Assembly: GCA_009760855.2 (NCBI GenBank)
Contig: WPIO01000092.1
Span: 1,112,501 to 1,176,500, forward strand
DNA: 64,000 bases
Origin: Cristatella mucedo
Taxonomy: Eukaryota > Bryozoa > Phylactolaemata > Cristatellidae
Reading direction: 5' to 3'
Positions within the stretch are counted from its first letter, which is position 1. Each line of letters opens with the position of its first letter. The position numbers and the translations under genes are program-made. Shown piece by piece: positions 46,223-57,950 of the stretch. The notes under the pieces were generated by a model. It saw only the letters and a program-made list of their open reading frames with translations, was not told the DNA's origin and did not search any database.

Positions 46223-46529
46223 GTTAGCTTTGGTTTGTTTGTCTAATCATGAAACTTCTGTGCCTTTCCCGCTTTTCTAAGACTGATACCGAGTATGTGT
46301 TTGATCATTTGTTGTTGTTGACTCTCGGGCAGTGAGGAGGAAGCATCTGGTTAGATAGTGATTGCTTTGAGAAATCTATAAAAGCACGTGCTATTAATAT
46401 CCTCACTATTCTAATTTGAAGTTGTTACAGTGCTGCCGCCTTCGAGGGCTCAAAGTTCATTTATCTTCTTTGAAATAGCTTGACTTCAAATAAAATTTCC
46501 ATTCAGGAGGATGGAAAAGTACGGCTACT

Positions 46530-47075
46530 TCACTCTATGAGCTCGAACGCGTGGTTAAAAACACCCTTGTTTAGCCATGTAATTCTAGGTAGCACAAAAA
46601 AATTCGCCCAGTCTCCCAAGCTTTCCTTAAGCAGTCTCGTGAATGCATTGCCATTTAATAATTTCATAACTTCGATTTCATTTTATTTAATAATTTCAAT
46701 TGTCGTGCTGTTCGAAAACACCTCTGCAAAAAGCTCCACGTATGCTTTGTAGTCTACAGGTATTTCTCCTAGAAAACTCAAGTGCAAGCCGATTTGACTC
46801 AAAATGCCTGCCTTCTTTAAGAAGTGGTTTTGTACGAGGTCTTGTAATTCATCGATCTAACCCTCGCCAGGAAGCCTCAAACCATCTGTGCACGGACGGA
46901 TCGGAGCGGCCTTATTCACCGGCTCAACGGCACGAACAGCTGCAGCCCAATGATGTTTACGCTTGGCGAGTTCGATTGCGTTCCTGATGCGGCAAATCGT
47001 TTGCCGTTTAGCAAGACACTCACGCTTTACAGCAACAACTGGGAGCAGAGAATGGTATAATCTGCGGGACTCCAC
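46530..47075 (-). pseudogene. Degenerate Bcl-2-like relic (gene 4)
   Basis: In one frame with two internal stops it reads SLLPVVAVKRECLAKR (compare gene 1 SAFPVVHARRRMSAK), then IDELQDLVQNHFLKK (gene 1 RQLQNFIENHFLKD), LHLSFLGEI in place of BH1 (W-G-R lost), and KLLNGNAFTRLLKESLGDWANFF in the BH2 position. No GT follows the BH2 Trp and homology continues directly, which suggests the BH2 intron is absent. No tail anchor is seen. Confidence 0.55.
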
Positions 47076-48330
47076 GATCGGAAATCGGGCGAGGTGGCGT
47101 TTGAGCGGGAGGTACTAAGAGGCAGCCTCAAACTTGTGTCCCGGTTGATCTCCATCGAGCGGACGGTGGCCTCGCGTGTATCGATAGAAACGCCGCGAAA
47201 GCGAGTCGTGGCGTGTTTTCTTCGGTATTCTGCCTTAAGCTTGTATAGGTCAACGGCTAGCGGCCATTATATACATATATAACATATATATATATATATT
47301 AATATATATATATATATATATTATTGCTTATTATTTATTTATTATTATATATTTACGTTTATATTTATATTTATTGGTCAGCAGCCGGCGGCCATTAAAG
47401 ACGACTACGAGCTAATGCGCCGCAAGTTCGTTAGGCTGTGCACCCTCTTGACCGAGGAAGAGGCCAAGGTCGCAGTCGCAGCACTTTCGGCTCGAGCAGG
47501 AGAGGCCCGGCCTAAGGCCTAAGGGATCGCCGTCGATCAGTGCCATGGACCGCTCGTCGCAGCTTGCACACAGCCTACCCTAGCGGTTACGGCCGATACC
47601 GACGTTAGGAGGCGGTTAGCTGACCACTTCTGCCGACGTGCTTAAGGCCAAGGGAGCTGTAGAGCTTGAGTCGATGACCGAACCGGAGGCGATGTCTTAG
47701 CAGGAGGCGACGGCTAAGCCGGAAGCAGCGGCTGAGCCAGAGGAGGCAGAATCGGAGAAGCAGGAGGCTGCGACGCCCGAAGAGGCGGCGGAGATGCACG
47801 CGTATGCGGTGACGTCAGAGGAGCAGGCGGCGGCAGCGTCTGAAAGATTTACGAGGTTTTGGAGCCAGCGCTGGCGAACCCAGCGATGGTAGTGCTCAAA
47901 AGCCAACTACGACGTCGTGACGGTCGCTGGTGGACAGCCAAACGAAATGTGTGCCTTTGCAATCACGGCGAGGAGCGCCCGGCCACGACGTTGTGAAAAG
48001 GTCGCGCCGACAAACTCTCGATGCCGCGAGGAATCGTGCACTGGGTCGTCTACCGCCGTCGGCAGTGACCTAGGGGTAGGGCTTCAATTCCGTAAGCAAT
48101 TGCATATTATGCGTGTTGTTTTTATTTACTACTCGAAAGCAAATTGGCGAAGCTTAAGGAGGGAGGAATGTTGAGATCGCGATGTAAGAATGCATACCTT
48201 ATCGCTGTGCCGCGAAAGCGCGGTCGCCTGCCGGTACTGGGCTGTTGGGCCCCCAACTTGACTAGCCAATCGGAACGCAACGTTCCTGAGCCGCCGCCGA
48301 CGAAAGCTCCGGTTAGCATTAACAACTGCG
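47076..48330. other. GC-rich island with Glu/Ala-rich coding relic
   Basis: Plus-strand frames read VAFEREVLRGSLKLVSRLIS (47091), KDDYELMRRKFVRLC and LLTEEEAKVAVAAL (47400-47480), then after stops KPEAAAEPEEAESEKQE (47714). The order and acidic composition suggest a broken protein gene or retroelement gag, but no family is recognised. A (TA)n tract at 47276-47325 splits it. Confidence 0.35.
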
Positions 48331-48429
48331 AGACTGGAGTTGATTATTAAACGGTGTTGCGTTCTGTTGCGTTCCGAGTGCTCCCAGTTGAAATTTACAA
48401 ATACGTGCACACTCACGCTCACAACACTT

Positions 48430-49045
48430 CTCTGTAGCAAGTGTCGCAGCTGCCATTTCGTGCCACTATTTTCCGAATTGAACTAGCTCTCAATCCAGCA
48501 ACACATGTGACTTCTAAGGTTCGGTTTGTTATTTTTAGGTTCATTAATTTTTTTACTCTAGCCTTCCTTTTTTTACTTTTATTTCGTGCAGATTCAACAG
48601 GAGATGCCGTCATAGCCGGTGTTTTACCTTTCCATTTATGAATCGCCTGGTTTTCCAATACCCGGTAAGTTAGTTTTATAATAAATTTACGAAAGTTCGG
48701 GCTTGCATAAACAGGGATACCTCGTCTAAATTGGTACATGCATTTTTAACATCCGTCTCAACTTCTGTAAATAACTGCTAGTTGGTCTACCTGTCTGAGA
48801 AATCGGGGGCTTCTTACCGCTGGTGCCAAACTCTGCAGCTAGGCTTGTCTTTCGTGAGCATTGCAGTTGCCGCATCACACCACATTTCGACGATCTGCAC
48901 TGACTTTTAGTAAAGCAACGTATTGGATTTAAACGTTCTGTCACTTTTGGTTTTCTTCATTCTTTTTCTCCAGCCTACCTATCGGATCCATTCCCCACCA
49001 GGCTACGAATCATAGCACTCGATTTTGTGAACTGGATCAAATAAT
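48430..49045. repeat. LINE-A pieces at the left edge of block copy 2
   Basis: 48430-48577 sense ('gtcgcagctgcca...tttttaggttc'), 48583-48675 antisense, 48676-49045 sense. The last two repeat the inversion junction of 39105-39640. The first piece is unique to this copy and marks where near-identity begins. Confidence 0.65.
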
Positions 49046-49855
49046 AATAACTCGAATACTAATACTATTAGTATATTATTAGTAATGTCTTGCGTGAAAA
49101 TTAACAAACTATCTCCTCCATTTCTCTTGATACCCGCCATATCTGCTTCCTCGTTGAACTACCATAAGCATATCACGATAGGCTCAATTTAAGCGTGGCA
49201 TCAAGGACGGACAAATGGACCAACAAGAAGGCCAATTAATACACTTAACCCTATAGCAGAAATTGTGTACCTTGAAGCTAGCTGCAAACGGTAAGCAGAG
49301 ATTGAGCGTTAGCAGTGCTTGTACTTGTGTCATACTTGTTTCCTCGTGGCATTAAGCAGCTTCAATAGTCTTTTATTTGCCAAATGCTTCAGTTGTAATA
49401 CATTTTCTTTACTGAAAGACTGGACGTGCTTGGTTCATCTTCGACTAATTCTCCTACCAAATCGTTTCAGCCGACCACTTGTACGCGTTTTATTTCTCCT
49501 TCGGAAACACTCCGGTAAACTTCTTTTGAGTCTGGCAATAGGCGATGAATTCGGCCTACGACAAAAATATCATCGATTGTATGGTGATTATTAAGCGTCA
49601 CGAGTGTACCTTACTAAAGACATTCTAGCGAATTTCTAATGGAGCAGCCATCGTGGCACACAATCATTAAAAGTAGTGCTCTACATTTCGACTCAAAGCC
49701 TAAGCAGTAGCCTGTGTGCTTACAGTTTATCGATGAGTACGTGTTTACTTACTGCAACAGCCCACAGCAGCTCGATCGCGTCAGGTATTGTAGCGAGTCG
49801 AGCCCCACCAAAGGATTACAAAAAACTTGGCTCTGCTGCAAGCACGTTGCACGAA

Positions 49856-49867
49856 TATATATGTACG

Positions 49868-49944
<77 letters not shown>
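49856..49944. repeat. (TA)n microsatellite
   Basis: Longer counterpart of the 40447-40503 tract, with one 'tgta' interruption. Confidence 0.85.
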
Positions 49945-51676
49945 GTTAAATTCATATATTGTATAAGTATATATATTGACTATAATATGTATATATTTCT
50001 ATTTGTTTAACATATATTTATTTATTTATATCTGGTGCATGCTTTCACTTTGCTGCCTAGCCTAAAGTAACAATCATAGTGTATCTTTAAAAGCTGGTAG
50101 GGCGGCCCAGCTACATTAACCTCGAATTCTATCACCTTGAAGGCATTCGCCTAAACTTTAGCGGAACCACTTTTCCTACTGTCCGAGAGTGAACCTGCTC
50201 TCGAGTCCACATCTGTTGCATGGTGTATTTATTTCTGGCATCTTTTTAGTCATGCATCTGACATCGAATTTGCCCCGGCATTGGCAACCCAGTGTACATT
50301 CTGATCGGGGCTCGATTTAACAAATGAAGAAGCTGAATTTCCAGGGTTTATAGTTTATTAGTGATTCTTGGTAAGCCCCCAATCACAGGACAAATGAAAG
50401 TTAACCACCATTATATAGGCTATCTCAGGTATGTGTTTCAATTGTCATCTGAATCTTCTTATTTAAGAAGCATTGTAAATAACTGAGCAGTGATGTGATC
50501 AGTTGTGAGCAGTCAGTAATCTTTCGATATGTAAACGACTACTCCCACTGCGCGTGCATGCATCTGTACTGATTATTTTGGTGTCTCTCTATTATCTTTC
50601 TCAAAGGTTCTCTTTAATTGATTACTTTGGTAGTATGAAGGCAAGTTTCAGTATTTATGAGAAAGCTTAAAACATTCCGATCTTCAAAATTACAATCAAG
50701 CATACAAAGCATGGTGAATTCGCTGTTTCAGATTTAGTTTAAAATTTTGAAATTGGCAGTTGCGACTGTGCAAAGTTGAACAGATAGGCTAGCTGTAGAG
50801 TTCTGCTTCGACTGCGAGCGATTTAGAAATAGCCATGAAAACTTTCGCGTAGCCTGTTCCATCAGTCTAAAAATGACGTAACAACTGGGTCGTTGTACTT
50901 GGTCGTGATAACGCTATCTAACCAGGCAAAAGTATGTGCAATTGCTGTCATGAAAAAATGACCATGACCAGTAAGAGGGCAAGGCTTTCCATTTCTGATT
51001 TACGTCAGGTTTGCTTTTAAATATGATTAATGATTTATGCATTAAAATAGAGAGCATTATTTAGTTGAATGTGAATGATGTTGTTAGTGACTCTTGATAA
51101 GCCTCCAACCACAGGACGAATAATGTAATGTAATGTAATATAATGAACAGAAGCCACCTGCCATTCCATAGGCTCCATCTCTCGTATTTGTTTCGATCGT
51201 CAGCAGATCTGAATCTTCCTATTTACAAAGCGTGGTAAATAACTGAGCAGTGTCTGTGATCTTTCGATACGTAAACGACTACTCTTACTGCGCATGCATG
51301 CATTTGTACTGATTATTTCGGTGTTTCTCTATCGTCTTTCTCAAAGGTTCTCTTTAATTGATTACTTTGGTAGTACGACGGCAAGTTTCAGTATTTATGA
51401 GCAAGCTTACAACATTCTGATCTTCAAAATTACAATCAAGCGTACGAAGCATGGCGAATTTGCTGTTTTAGCTTTAGTTTACAATTTTGAAATTGGCAGT
51501 TGCGACGGCGCGATGTTGAACAGATAAGCTAGCTGCAGATTTTTACATGAACTGCGATAACTTTTACATGAACTGCGAGTAGCCTTTCCCATCAGTCTAA
51601 CAAGGACTTAAAAAATGTGTCGTTGTACTTGGTCGAGATAACTTTATCTAACCAGGCACAAATATTTGCAATTGCA

Positions 51677-52342
51677 CTAAACAAAGAAAATGGCCATGAC
51701 CAGTAAGAGGGCAAGGCTTTGCATGTCTGATTTTCTCGTTTGCTTTGAAATATGATTATGAACTTATGTATTAAAATAGAGAACATTATTTAGTTGAATG
51801 TAAATACTATTTTTGTATAATGGTTTCATCGTAATTAAATTTGAAAAGTTTGCTCCCAGATAGTGACGCCTGGTGAAAACCATGCCCTTAAGAGTGAGCC
51901 GCCTACGAATGCATAAAATGCTTACCCAACCATCCTGGCTTCCCATTAATAGTGCCTGCATCGGCTGGTAGTTGACCAGAATTCGAAGCATGACGTCAGA
52001 AAATTGTAATCCTATGAAGGGTATTTTGAACTTGTTAAAAGAAAGCAACTCTCTAGAGAAGATGCAAAGCTCTACGAATCTGCTCCAGTTGAAGCCTTCG
52101 CCATCATAAGCTATATTCACGAGCCATTCGAGCTCATGCTGCCAGTTTTCATTCGAAAAAAATCTGTTCAGGATATGAGTCCGACTCGAGCGCTTCCAGT
52201 GCACGTCTTCGATGAGTGCTCGGAAGTGAGTGACAGCTGGCAACATGCAGTTGCATGGCCAGTCGTTTGCTTGAGCTGCCACGTCCATTAGAATGTAGTG
52301 CAGTATTTCGAATTGTTCGCTCCACCTTCTTTCTTCCGACAT
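51677..52342 (-). CDS. Bcl-2 family protein 3 (51926..52342, then 51677..51742)
   Basis: Exon 1 has 139 codons from ATG 52342, ending at ...SQDGW with a GTAAGC donor. BH1 is GFNWSRFVELCIFSRELL, identical to gene 2. A likely second exon after a weak acceptor 'catatttcaaag' reads QTRKSDMQSLALLLVMAIFFV then stop, giving a 160-aa protein with a short hydrophobic tail; the joining phase (0) matches gene 1. The frame is also open upstream to 52435 (31 more residues), which would be an alternative start. If unspliced the frame runs to 51764 with a polar tail. The first exon is well supported; the second exon is a moderate inference because its anchor is shorter than in gene 1 and the acceptor is poor. 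Confidence 0.6.
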
Positions 52343-54559
52343 GGCTTGTTGCTTTGGTTCAGAAGACCGAGTAGCAGCTGGCAAGCAACAGTTGGCTTTG
52401 TGCGACGTCACAATGAGTGAGCCTCGCCTCGCCACAGTGTACGTGCGAATGATAGCAATAATGTGTCACTTGCATTGCGCCCTAAAAGAAATCGGTGTCT
52501 ATTTTTAGGCACTCTACAAATCGGCACAAGAGAATCAATTCTGCAGCCTCAGCCACAAGGGCAGTATCAAGCATTCAAAAGTTAACTAGTATCATGCTAA
52601 AGCCAACCCGTGGCTACCTGTTAGTAAGACCGGTCTCGTACAGCGGCCTCTGAATAATTCACAGGTACGCTTGCAAATTGCACTGAATAAAGCACAGGCA
52701 AGATCAATGAGCTGATGGAAATCTGCTGGAAGAGCGCGGGCCTTTCACTGACACTTAAGAGATCCAGAGACGCAGATTTCTCGGGCCCAATGCAAATACG
52801 TCGTCATAATCATTATTATTGTCATTGCAAAGTCATTGCAGCCGGCGACCCCAGGAGAAGTGAGCTTGAGAATTTTATCGGTTAGGAGCTGGAGTGTCAA
52901 TCTCCAATCAACTCTATTCTACGACACGAGGAAACGATGACAAGATTCTGAGGAGAGGGTGTGGCGAAAGCACACTGGACTTATAAATGTGCCGATTCAT
53001 CAGGAGCGTTCTAATGGCAACAGAATTGCTTTGCTGGCTGCTACCACTGCTTGCAGGGTACAATGAAGGATCGCCCGCTGAAAGACTCGAAACCGCCACC
53101 TGGGTTGCGAACAGCGTCCACCTTACCTGTGGGATACGACTTAGGTGCACGAAGGTAGAATAAGTAGGCAGCTGCAAGCGAGTGAAACGACATGTGGGCT
53201 GGACTCGTGATGCTGCAATCGATTTCCTCGCTTAATTAGGAGCCATCACAGCTCAGATGGAAGTACTTCAATGTTGAAACAATGAAAAGTGTTTCTTTTT
53301 TGAGCAGAAAATAGCCACGACAGAGTATGTTTTCGTTGCAACTTGCTTCGAAACTATCACAATGTTAACCGTCAAGCCTATTGACTGCTGGTCTGACTCT
53401 GGATAAGCTGCCTTCCTTCGCTAAGAGCATACCTACGGACCGTGTCTACTACTGGCGGTCCCGGCTCTAAGGGTTAAGTGACTGTTGCCAGCCTTCATTA
53501 CGTGGTCGACTAGAGCCCTCGTCGTTGTAGGGTTGATATGCAATGTAGTGATATGCCAATGCCTCGCACGCCACTCCTTAAAGCTGCCGAGGAGGAGCAC
53601 CGCTTGTTTACCTCTCGAGTTCTATTCGTCGGCGACGACTGGCGTCGCGTTTTGTCTACTCACCGAGACGGCACACTAGGTAAGGTGGTTGGTCTTCACG
53701 GTCTTTGTCCCGAGGTAGCGGGTCCAAATCCTGCTGTGGGAGATCTTATATTGTCACTGCAAGCGGTGGTGGTGGCCTGTATGGTTCCTCTGCCATTATA
53801 TTGAAAGGGTGATGCTAAATCAGTTAGTATTCGGCGACGTTTGCGGTCCTGGGACTACAGCCAACCCGTCTCCGAATGCCAGACGAGGAACCGTGTTTTT
53901 GCATTGCCCGATGCTGTGACGATGCTGTGTGTCATATTACACTGTCTTACGACAGTAGAAAGGACTGCCTATCTATGCAGCAAATTTTAGATTTTAAGGA
54001 GCACTATACTCTTTGCGTTTTTTAAGAAGGTTTAAAGTTTTAGTCTCGTGCGTCATAATGTCTAAGTGACTTTTTTTTTGGTGTGATGCTATTGACTTTG
54101 CCATCCAGAGAAAAACCATAAATTAATTACCAGATCTACACGATACTGAGCAGAAGGCATTTACCCCATACTTGCCATGGGTGCAAGCTTGGAATGTTTC
54201 TTTGCTGACTCGCACCCCGTCTGCAGCAGACGTTTAAGGCCGTGTATCAACCACAAGCTATCAACATGCAGGATAAGCTAAGCAAAGAATGGCTGCCTTG
54301 AGCACATGGGACGTCAACCATCTTCGAGAGGTGAAGAATATACAACGGTCACTGAATCGACGTGCCGAAAAATGCAAGAGACTTATCGCTTCGATTTGTG
54401 GTAACCTAAGTGAGCATTGGGTCTGAAAAGTCTGCCATTGGTGTAAGCTTCTACGTTGTCTATCATAACCCAAACGACGGTCCAACTTAAATAACGGCTG
54501 CAAAGACAAGATGGGTGGCCAAGGCAATGCCAGGAATGAGCGATTTGGGAGGGCTATAG

Positions 54560-54702
54560 TAAGTGAATGAAGGTGACTAAAAGTGAGTGACGAAACCTTT
54601 AAATCTATACTCGTTTATTTTACTTAATAAACTTTACAATTGCAATATTGTTTCACTTCACATCAACTTGCATTGCATCCCAATCAAGCAGTATATTGAT
54701 TT
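54560..54702. repeat. Older LINE-A scraps, inverted (54560-54620) then sense (54650-54702)
   Basis: 'aaaagtgagtgacgaaacct' is the complement of LINE 'ttttgtcgctcacttttagg'. 'gcatcccaatcaagcag' and 'attgatttcaaag' match LINE 'ctaccagtcaagcaacggattgacttcaag'. Both come from the same ORF region in opposite orientation. Confidence 0.5.
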
Positions 54703-56255
54703 CAAAGACACTGGAACGGGTCGTGGCAGACCAGCTGAACTCGTATATCGAAACCTCACACCTTGCTAGTAAGTTCCAGTCTGGCTTTAGAGCTAATCAC
54801 TCCACAGAATCAGCATTGCTTCGGGTATACAATGACCTACTTAGGAATGCAGATATGGGTAGAGTGTCTCTTCTTGTTTTGCTCGATCTTTCGGCAGCTT
54901 TTGATACCATCGATCACAAAGTTCTTCTAATGCGCCTCTCATCTCGCCTGGGCATCACTGGCACTGCTCTGCAGTGGTTCAGGTCCTATCTCAGTGGGAG
55001 ACTCCAGAGTATTGACGTGAATGGACAAAGATCATCTGAAGTACCTCTGAAATATGGAGTACCTCAGGGCTCTGTGCTAGGTCCGGTCCTTTTCACCGTT
55101 TATACTCTCCCTCTTGCTGATGTGATTGCCAAGCACAATCTAGGCTTTCACTTCTATGCGGATAACACTCAGTTGTACCTTTGCTTTGATCCCTCCCAGC
55201 CTTCGAGCACCTCAAATTCTCCCAACTCACTTGCTGCATGCATTGATGTCATCCGCACATGGATGGCAGCAAATTTTCTAAAACTAAACGATGATAAAAC
55301 TAACTTACTAGTTATGGGCAAACCCAGTGTGATTCAGAAATTGGAAAGGCTGACGCTCAAAATTGGCTCTGCCAGCATATCTCCAGTTGAATCAGCTCGA
55401 AATCTAGGTGTCATATTCCAAAGCGACCTCTCGTTAGACGACCGCATCAGCTCCACAGTCAAATCTGCCTATTTTCAGCTTCATAACATTGCTAAAATTA
55501 GGGCTTGTTTAGATAAGGATACCACGTCCAAGTTGATCCATGCATTCGTGACATCCCGTCTCGACTTCTGCAACTCACTGCTTACTGGCCTACCAGCATG
55601 TGCGATCAGGCGATTGCAGCTGGTGCAAAACTCTGCAGCTAGGCTTGTCTGTCGTGAGCGTCTCAGTTGCCACATTACTCCACTTCTCGCCGACCTGCAC
55701 TGGCTACCAGTGAGGCAATGGATTGACTTCAAGGTTTTGTCGCTCACTTTTAGGTCTCTTCATTCTATGGCTCCAGCATATCTTTCAGATATACTACCCC
55801 ATCAGGCCAAGCATCGCACCACCTGCTTTTCGGAATACAACAGTCTGGAAATACCTCGTACAAACCTTAAATCCTTTGGAGACCGTGCATTTAGCTCGTA
55901 TGCTCCCACAGCCTGGAACTCCCTCCCGACCTGCGTCAGAACATCCCCTGACCTGACCACATTTAAAAGAAACTTACAAACACACCTATTTAGGACAGCA
56001 TTTAGTGGGTCCCTGTGATTCGTCCTTGATGTGCTTATGCGTGCTGACACTGTGCATGCTGCCACTAACCACATTTGCATGCTGACCCTGTGCATGTCAC
56101 CCCTAACCATATTATTCATTTCGTTTGTTTTTCAAGCATGATTTTAATTACTATTATATTGCATATCACTTTGCAGCAAATGTAAAGTGCCTAGAAAGAG
56201 ATTAAGTTCTCTGAGGGCGCTTTATCAAGTGCAATATTATTATTATTATTATTTC
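54703..56255 (+). mobile_element. LINE-A with the longest reverse-transcriptase ORF (456 codons, catalytic box YADN)
   Basis: Frame 54648-56018 is uninterrupted. It covers KFQSGFRANHSTESALLR, VLLDLSAAFDTIDHKVLL, GITGTALQWFRSYLSGR, VPQGSVLGPVLF, FYADNTQLYL, NDDKTNLLVMGKPSV, SARNLGVIFQSDLS, RLDFCNSLLTGLPACAIRR, DLHWLPV and the end TTFKRNLQTHLF. The catalytic YADD is YADN here (the 10.3-kb copy has YADD), which should abolish polymerisation. Endonuclease and most of the RT fingers are missing. The first ~18 codons belong to an older LINE scrap. 3' UTR, hairpin and (ATT)n tail (56230-56255) are intact. Confidence 0.88.
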
Positions 56256-56640
56256 AGGGTACTGGTCACTCACTGTTAGGCGCCTTCGAACTTTTGGCCT
56301 GCATTACTTATCCGAGATGCTGATATTCAGGCTTCGCACAGCAATTCCCACTCTTCAGACTAAAGCCGGTTAGCTGAGCCTTTAACCAACCTCAAATCCT
56401 GTTGAACCTGTGCATTCACTTCACACATTTATATAGCCTGGAGCTCACCATCGACAGACTTCAAGATGCTCCCCTATTGTTACAACATTTAAAATAACTA
56501 AAACTCCGCTTGTATTGCACTGCATTTTATCCATCTCTAAGAATTTATTTTTGCGCATTTTATCACAACCAATGTAAATGCTTCTTGTGCAGCAAATTTC
56601 TGTTAAGTATAAAATGCTATTAAGACCTCTTAATTCTTAA
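56256..56640 (+). repeat. Diverged LINE-A-like C-terminus
   Basis: 'aacctcaaatcctgttgaacctgtgcattcacttc' resembles the family's 'aaccttaaatcctttggagaccgtgcatttagttc'. It continues roughly collinear to a degenerate 3' UTR. Confidence 0.4.
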
Positions 56641-57950
56641 TTTCTTAATATACTTTTGACTTGACGTGCTCATTTTTATATCTTTATTATATCCTTGCTG
56701 TAAGCGTGAAACATACCCAGCTACTTGGAGAGTAATGTTTCGCTGTCTAGTTGAGCAGGATTGCTTTAGCAGTTCATGCATTGTGCACAGCATCGAGAAG
56801 CTAGCCGTCTCCAGCCACTTGCGGATATGATGCACAGCATCAGAAACCGAGCCGAGTCCGCTCCCCTTTTTAGCGGTCAACATCGTAAAGCTAGCAGATT
56901 TGGCGTATAGCGTATAACGTATAATAGCGTATAATGCGTATAGCGACTAACAGCGGCCACCATGCAGGTTCGGCTAAATGTGCATTGTGACGAGCATCGC
57001 TTCGAAAAGCTTGCTGGTTCAGTTCCTTCGGCTTAGCCAGTAGCATCGGAAAGCTAGCATGCATTCTGAGCAGCATCTAACATCTGATTCAGCCGATTCA
57101 GCTACTCATTTATTGCGACTAGAATCAAAGAGCGACCCAGATCAGTTATTAATGAACGCGACAGGCACCAAAAACTAAGACAGCTTAGCTTTGAAAGAAT
57201 GTATTGTGAGCAGCATCTCAGAGGTAGCAGATTTGGCTGCTACCCAGTGTCGAGCAGTAACAAAAAGCTTGCTCATTTAGACACTGATATATTACGAGCA
57301 ATCGGCTTCAAAAAAACGACTATCTTGATTTTGACAAATTACTGCTTCACCGTATTCATCTTCTTTGATGACAAAAATTATCGCAGAATTTACCGAAGAA
57401 GAACCAGATTTTTTATCTGTGCACTTTTCAAAGGCTAAAAAGAATTAAATAAACTTATCAATAATAATAATAAGAGTTTATAATTGGTACATTGGCAGTG
57501 TGCATGAGCAAATAAAAGATGACTGACACACATCGATCAAGCATATGATATACTTCGAAGGAACAAGATGGCTGTTAGTTTGATTCATACGTCAGCGAAT
57601 CAGAAGGGTTGTCGTTATATCCGTCGGAAAAACGCTCTCGAAATTTTTTGCGTTACATCCATCCACAATCCTGATGACCTTACGTCGGTATTCCCATATT
57701 TATAACGGCTGAGGTCATCTTGACCCCACCCGCACAAGTGCCCAATATATAATGACTATGCAAATTTTCCCGCGGGCAAGACAACAAAACTTGCTTGATA
57801 TTAGAACGCCCATTTCTTGATAATACAGAACGTAAGCCCAGACATAGCACCCGGGTCAAGTTAGCTCATTGTGCCGCCGCGGATCGGAAGCGTCGCCGCC
57901 CAATCTCCAACTCCCAATCCGAGCGCAAGAGACCGTCTACTTCGGCAGTT
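56641..57950. other. Unassigned DNA with degenerate short repeats
   Basis: Recurring 'agcatcg.aaagctagca' and 'gcagatttggc' motifs between 56780 and 57240 suggest a decayed minisatellite. 'gcgtataacgtataatagcgtata' lies near 56907. Open frames (56620-56883 minus, 57199-57438 plus) are not recognised. Confidence 0.35.

Larger units (their letters stand above)
48676..54545. repeat. Amplified block copy 2
   Basis: Matches copy 1 as described there. It contains an extra internal unit: 50345-51080 and 51090-51830 are diverged tandem versions of the same ~730 bases, each with a Bcl-2 tail-exon sequence. Loose similarity to copy 1 continues to about 54545. Confidence 0.85.
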
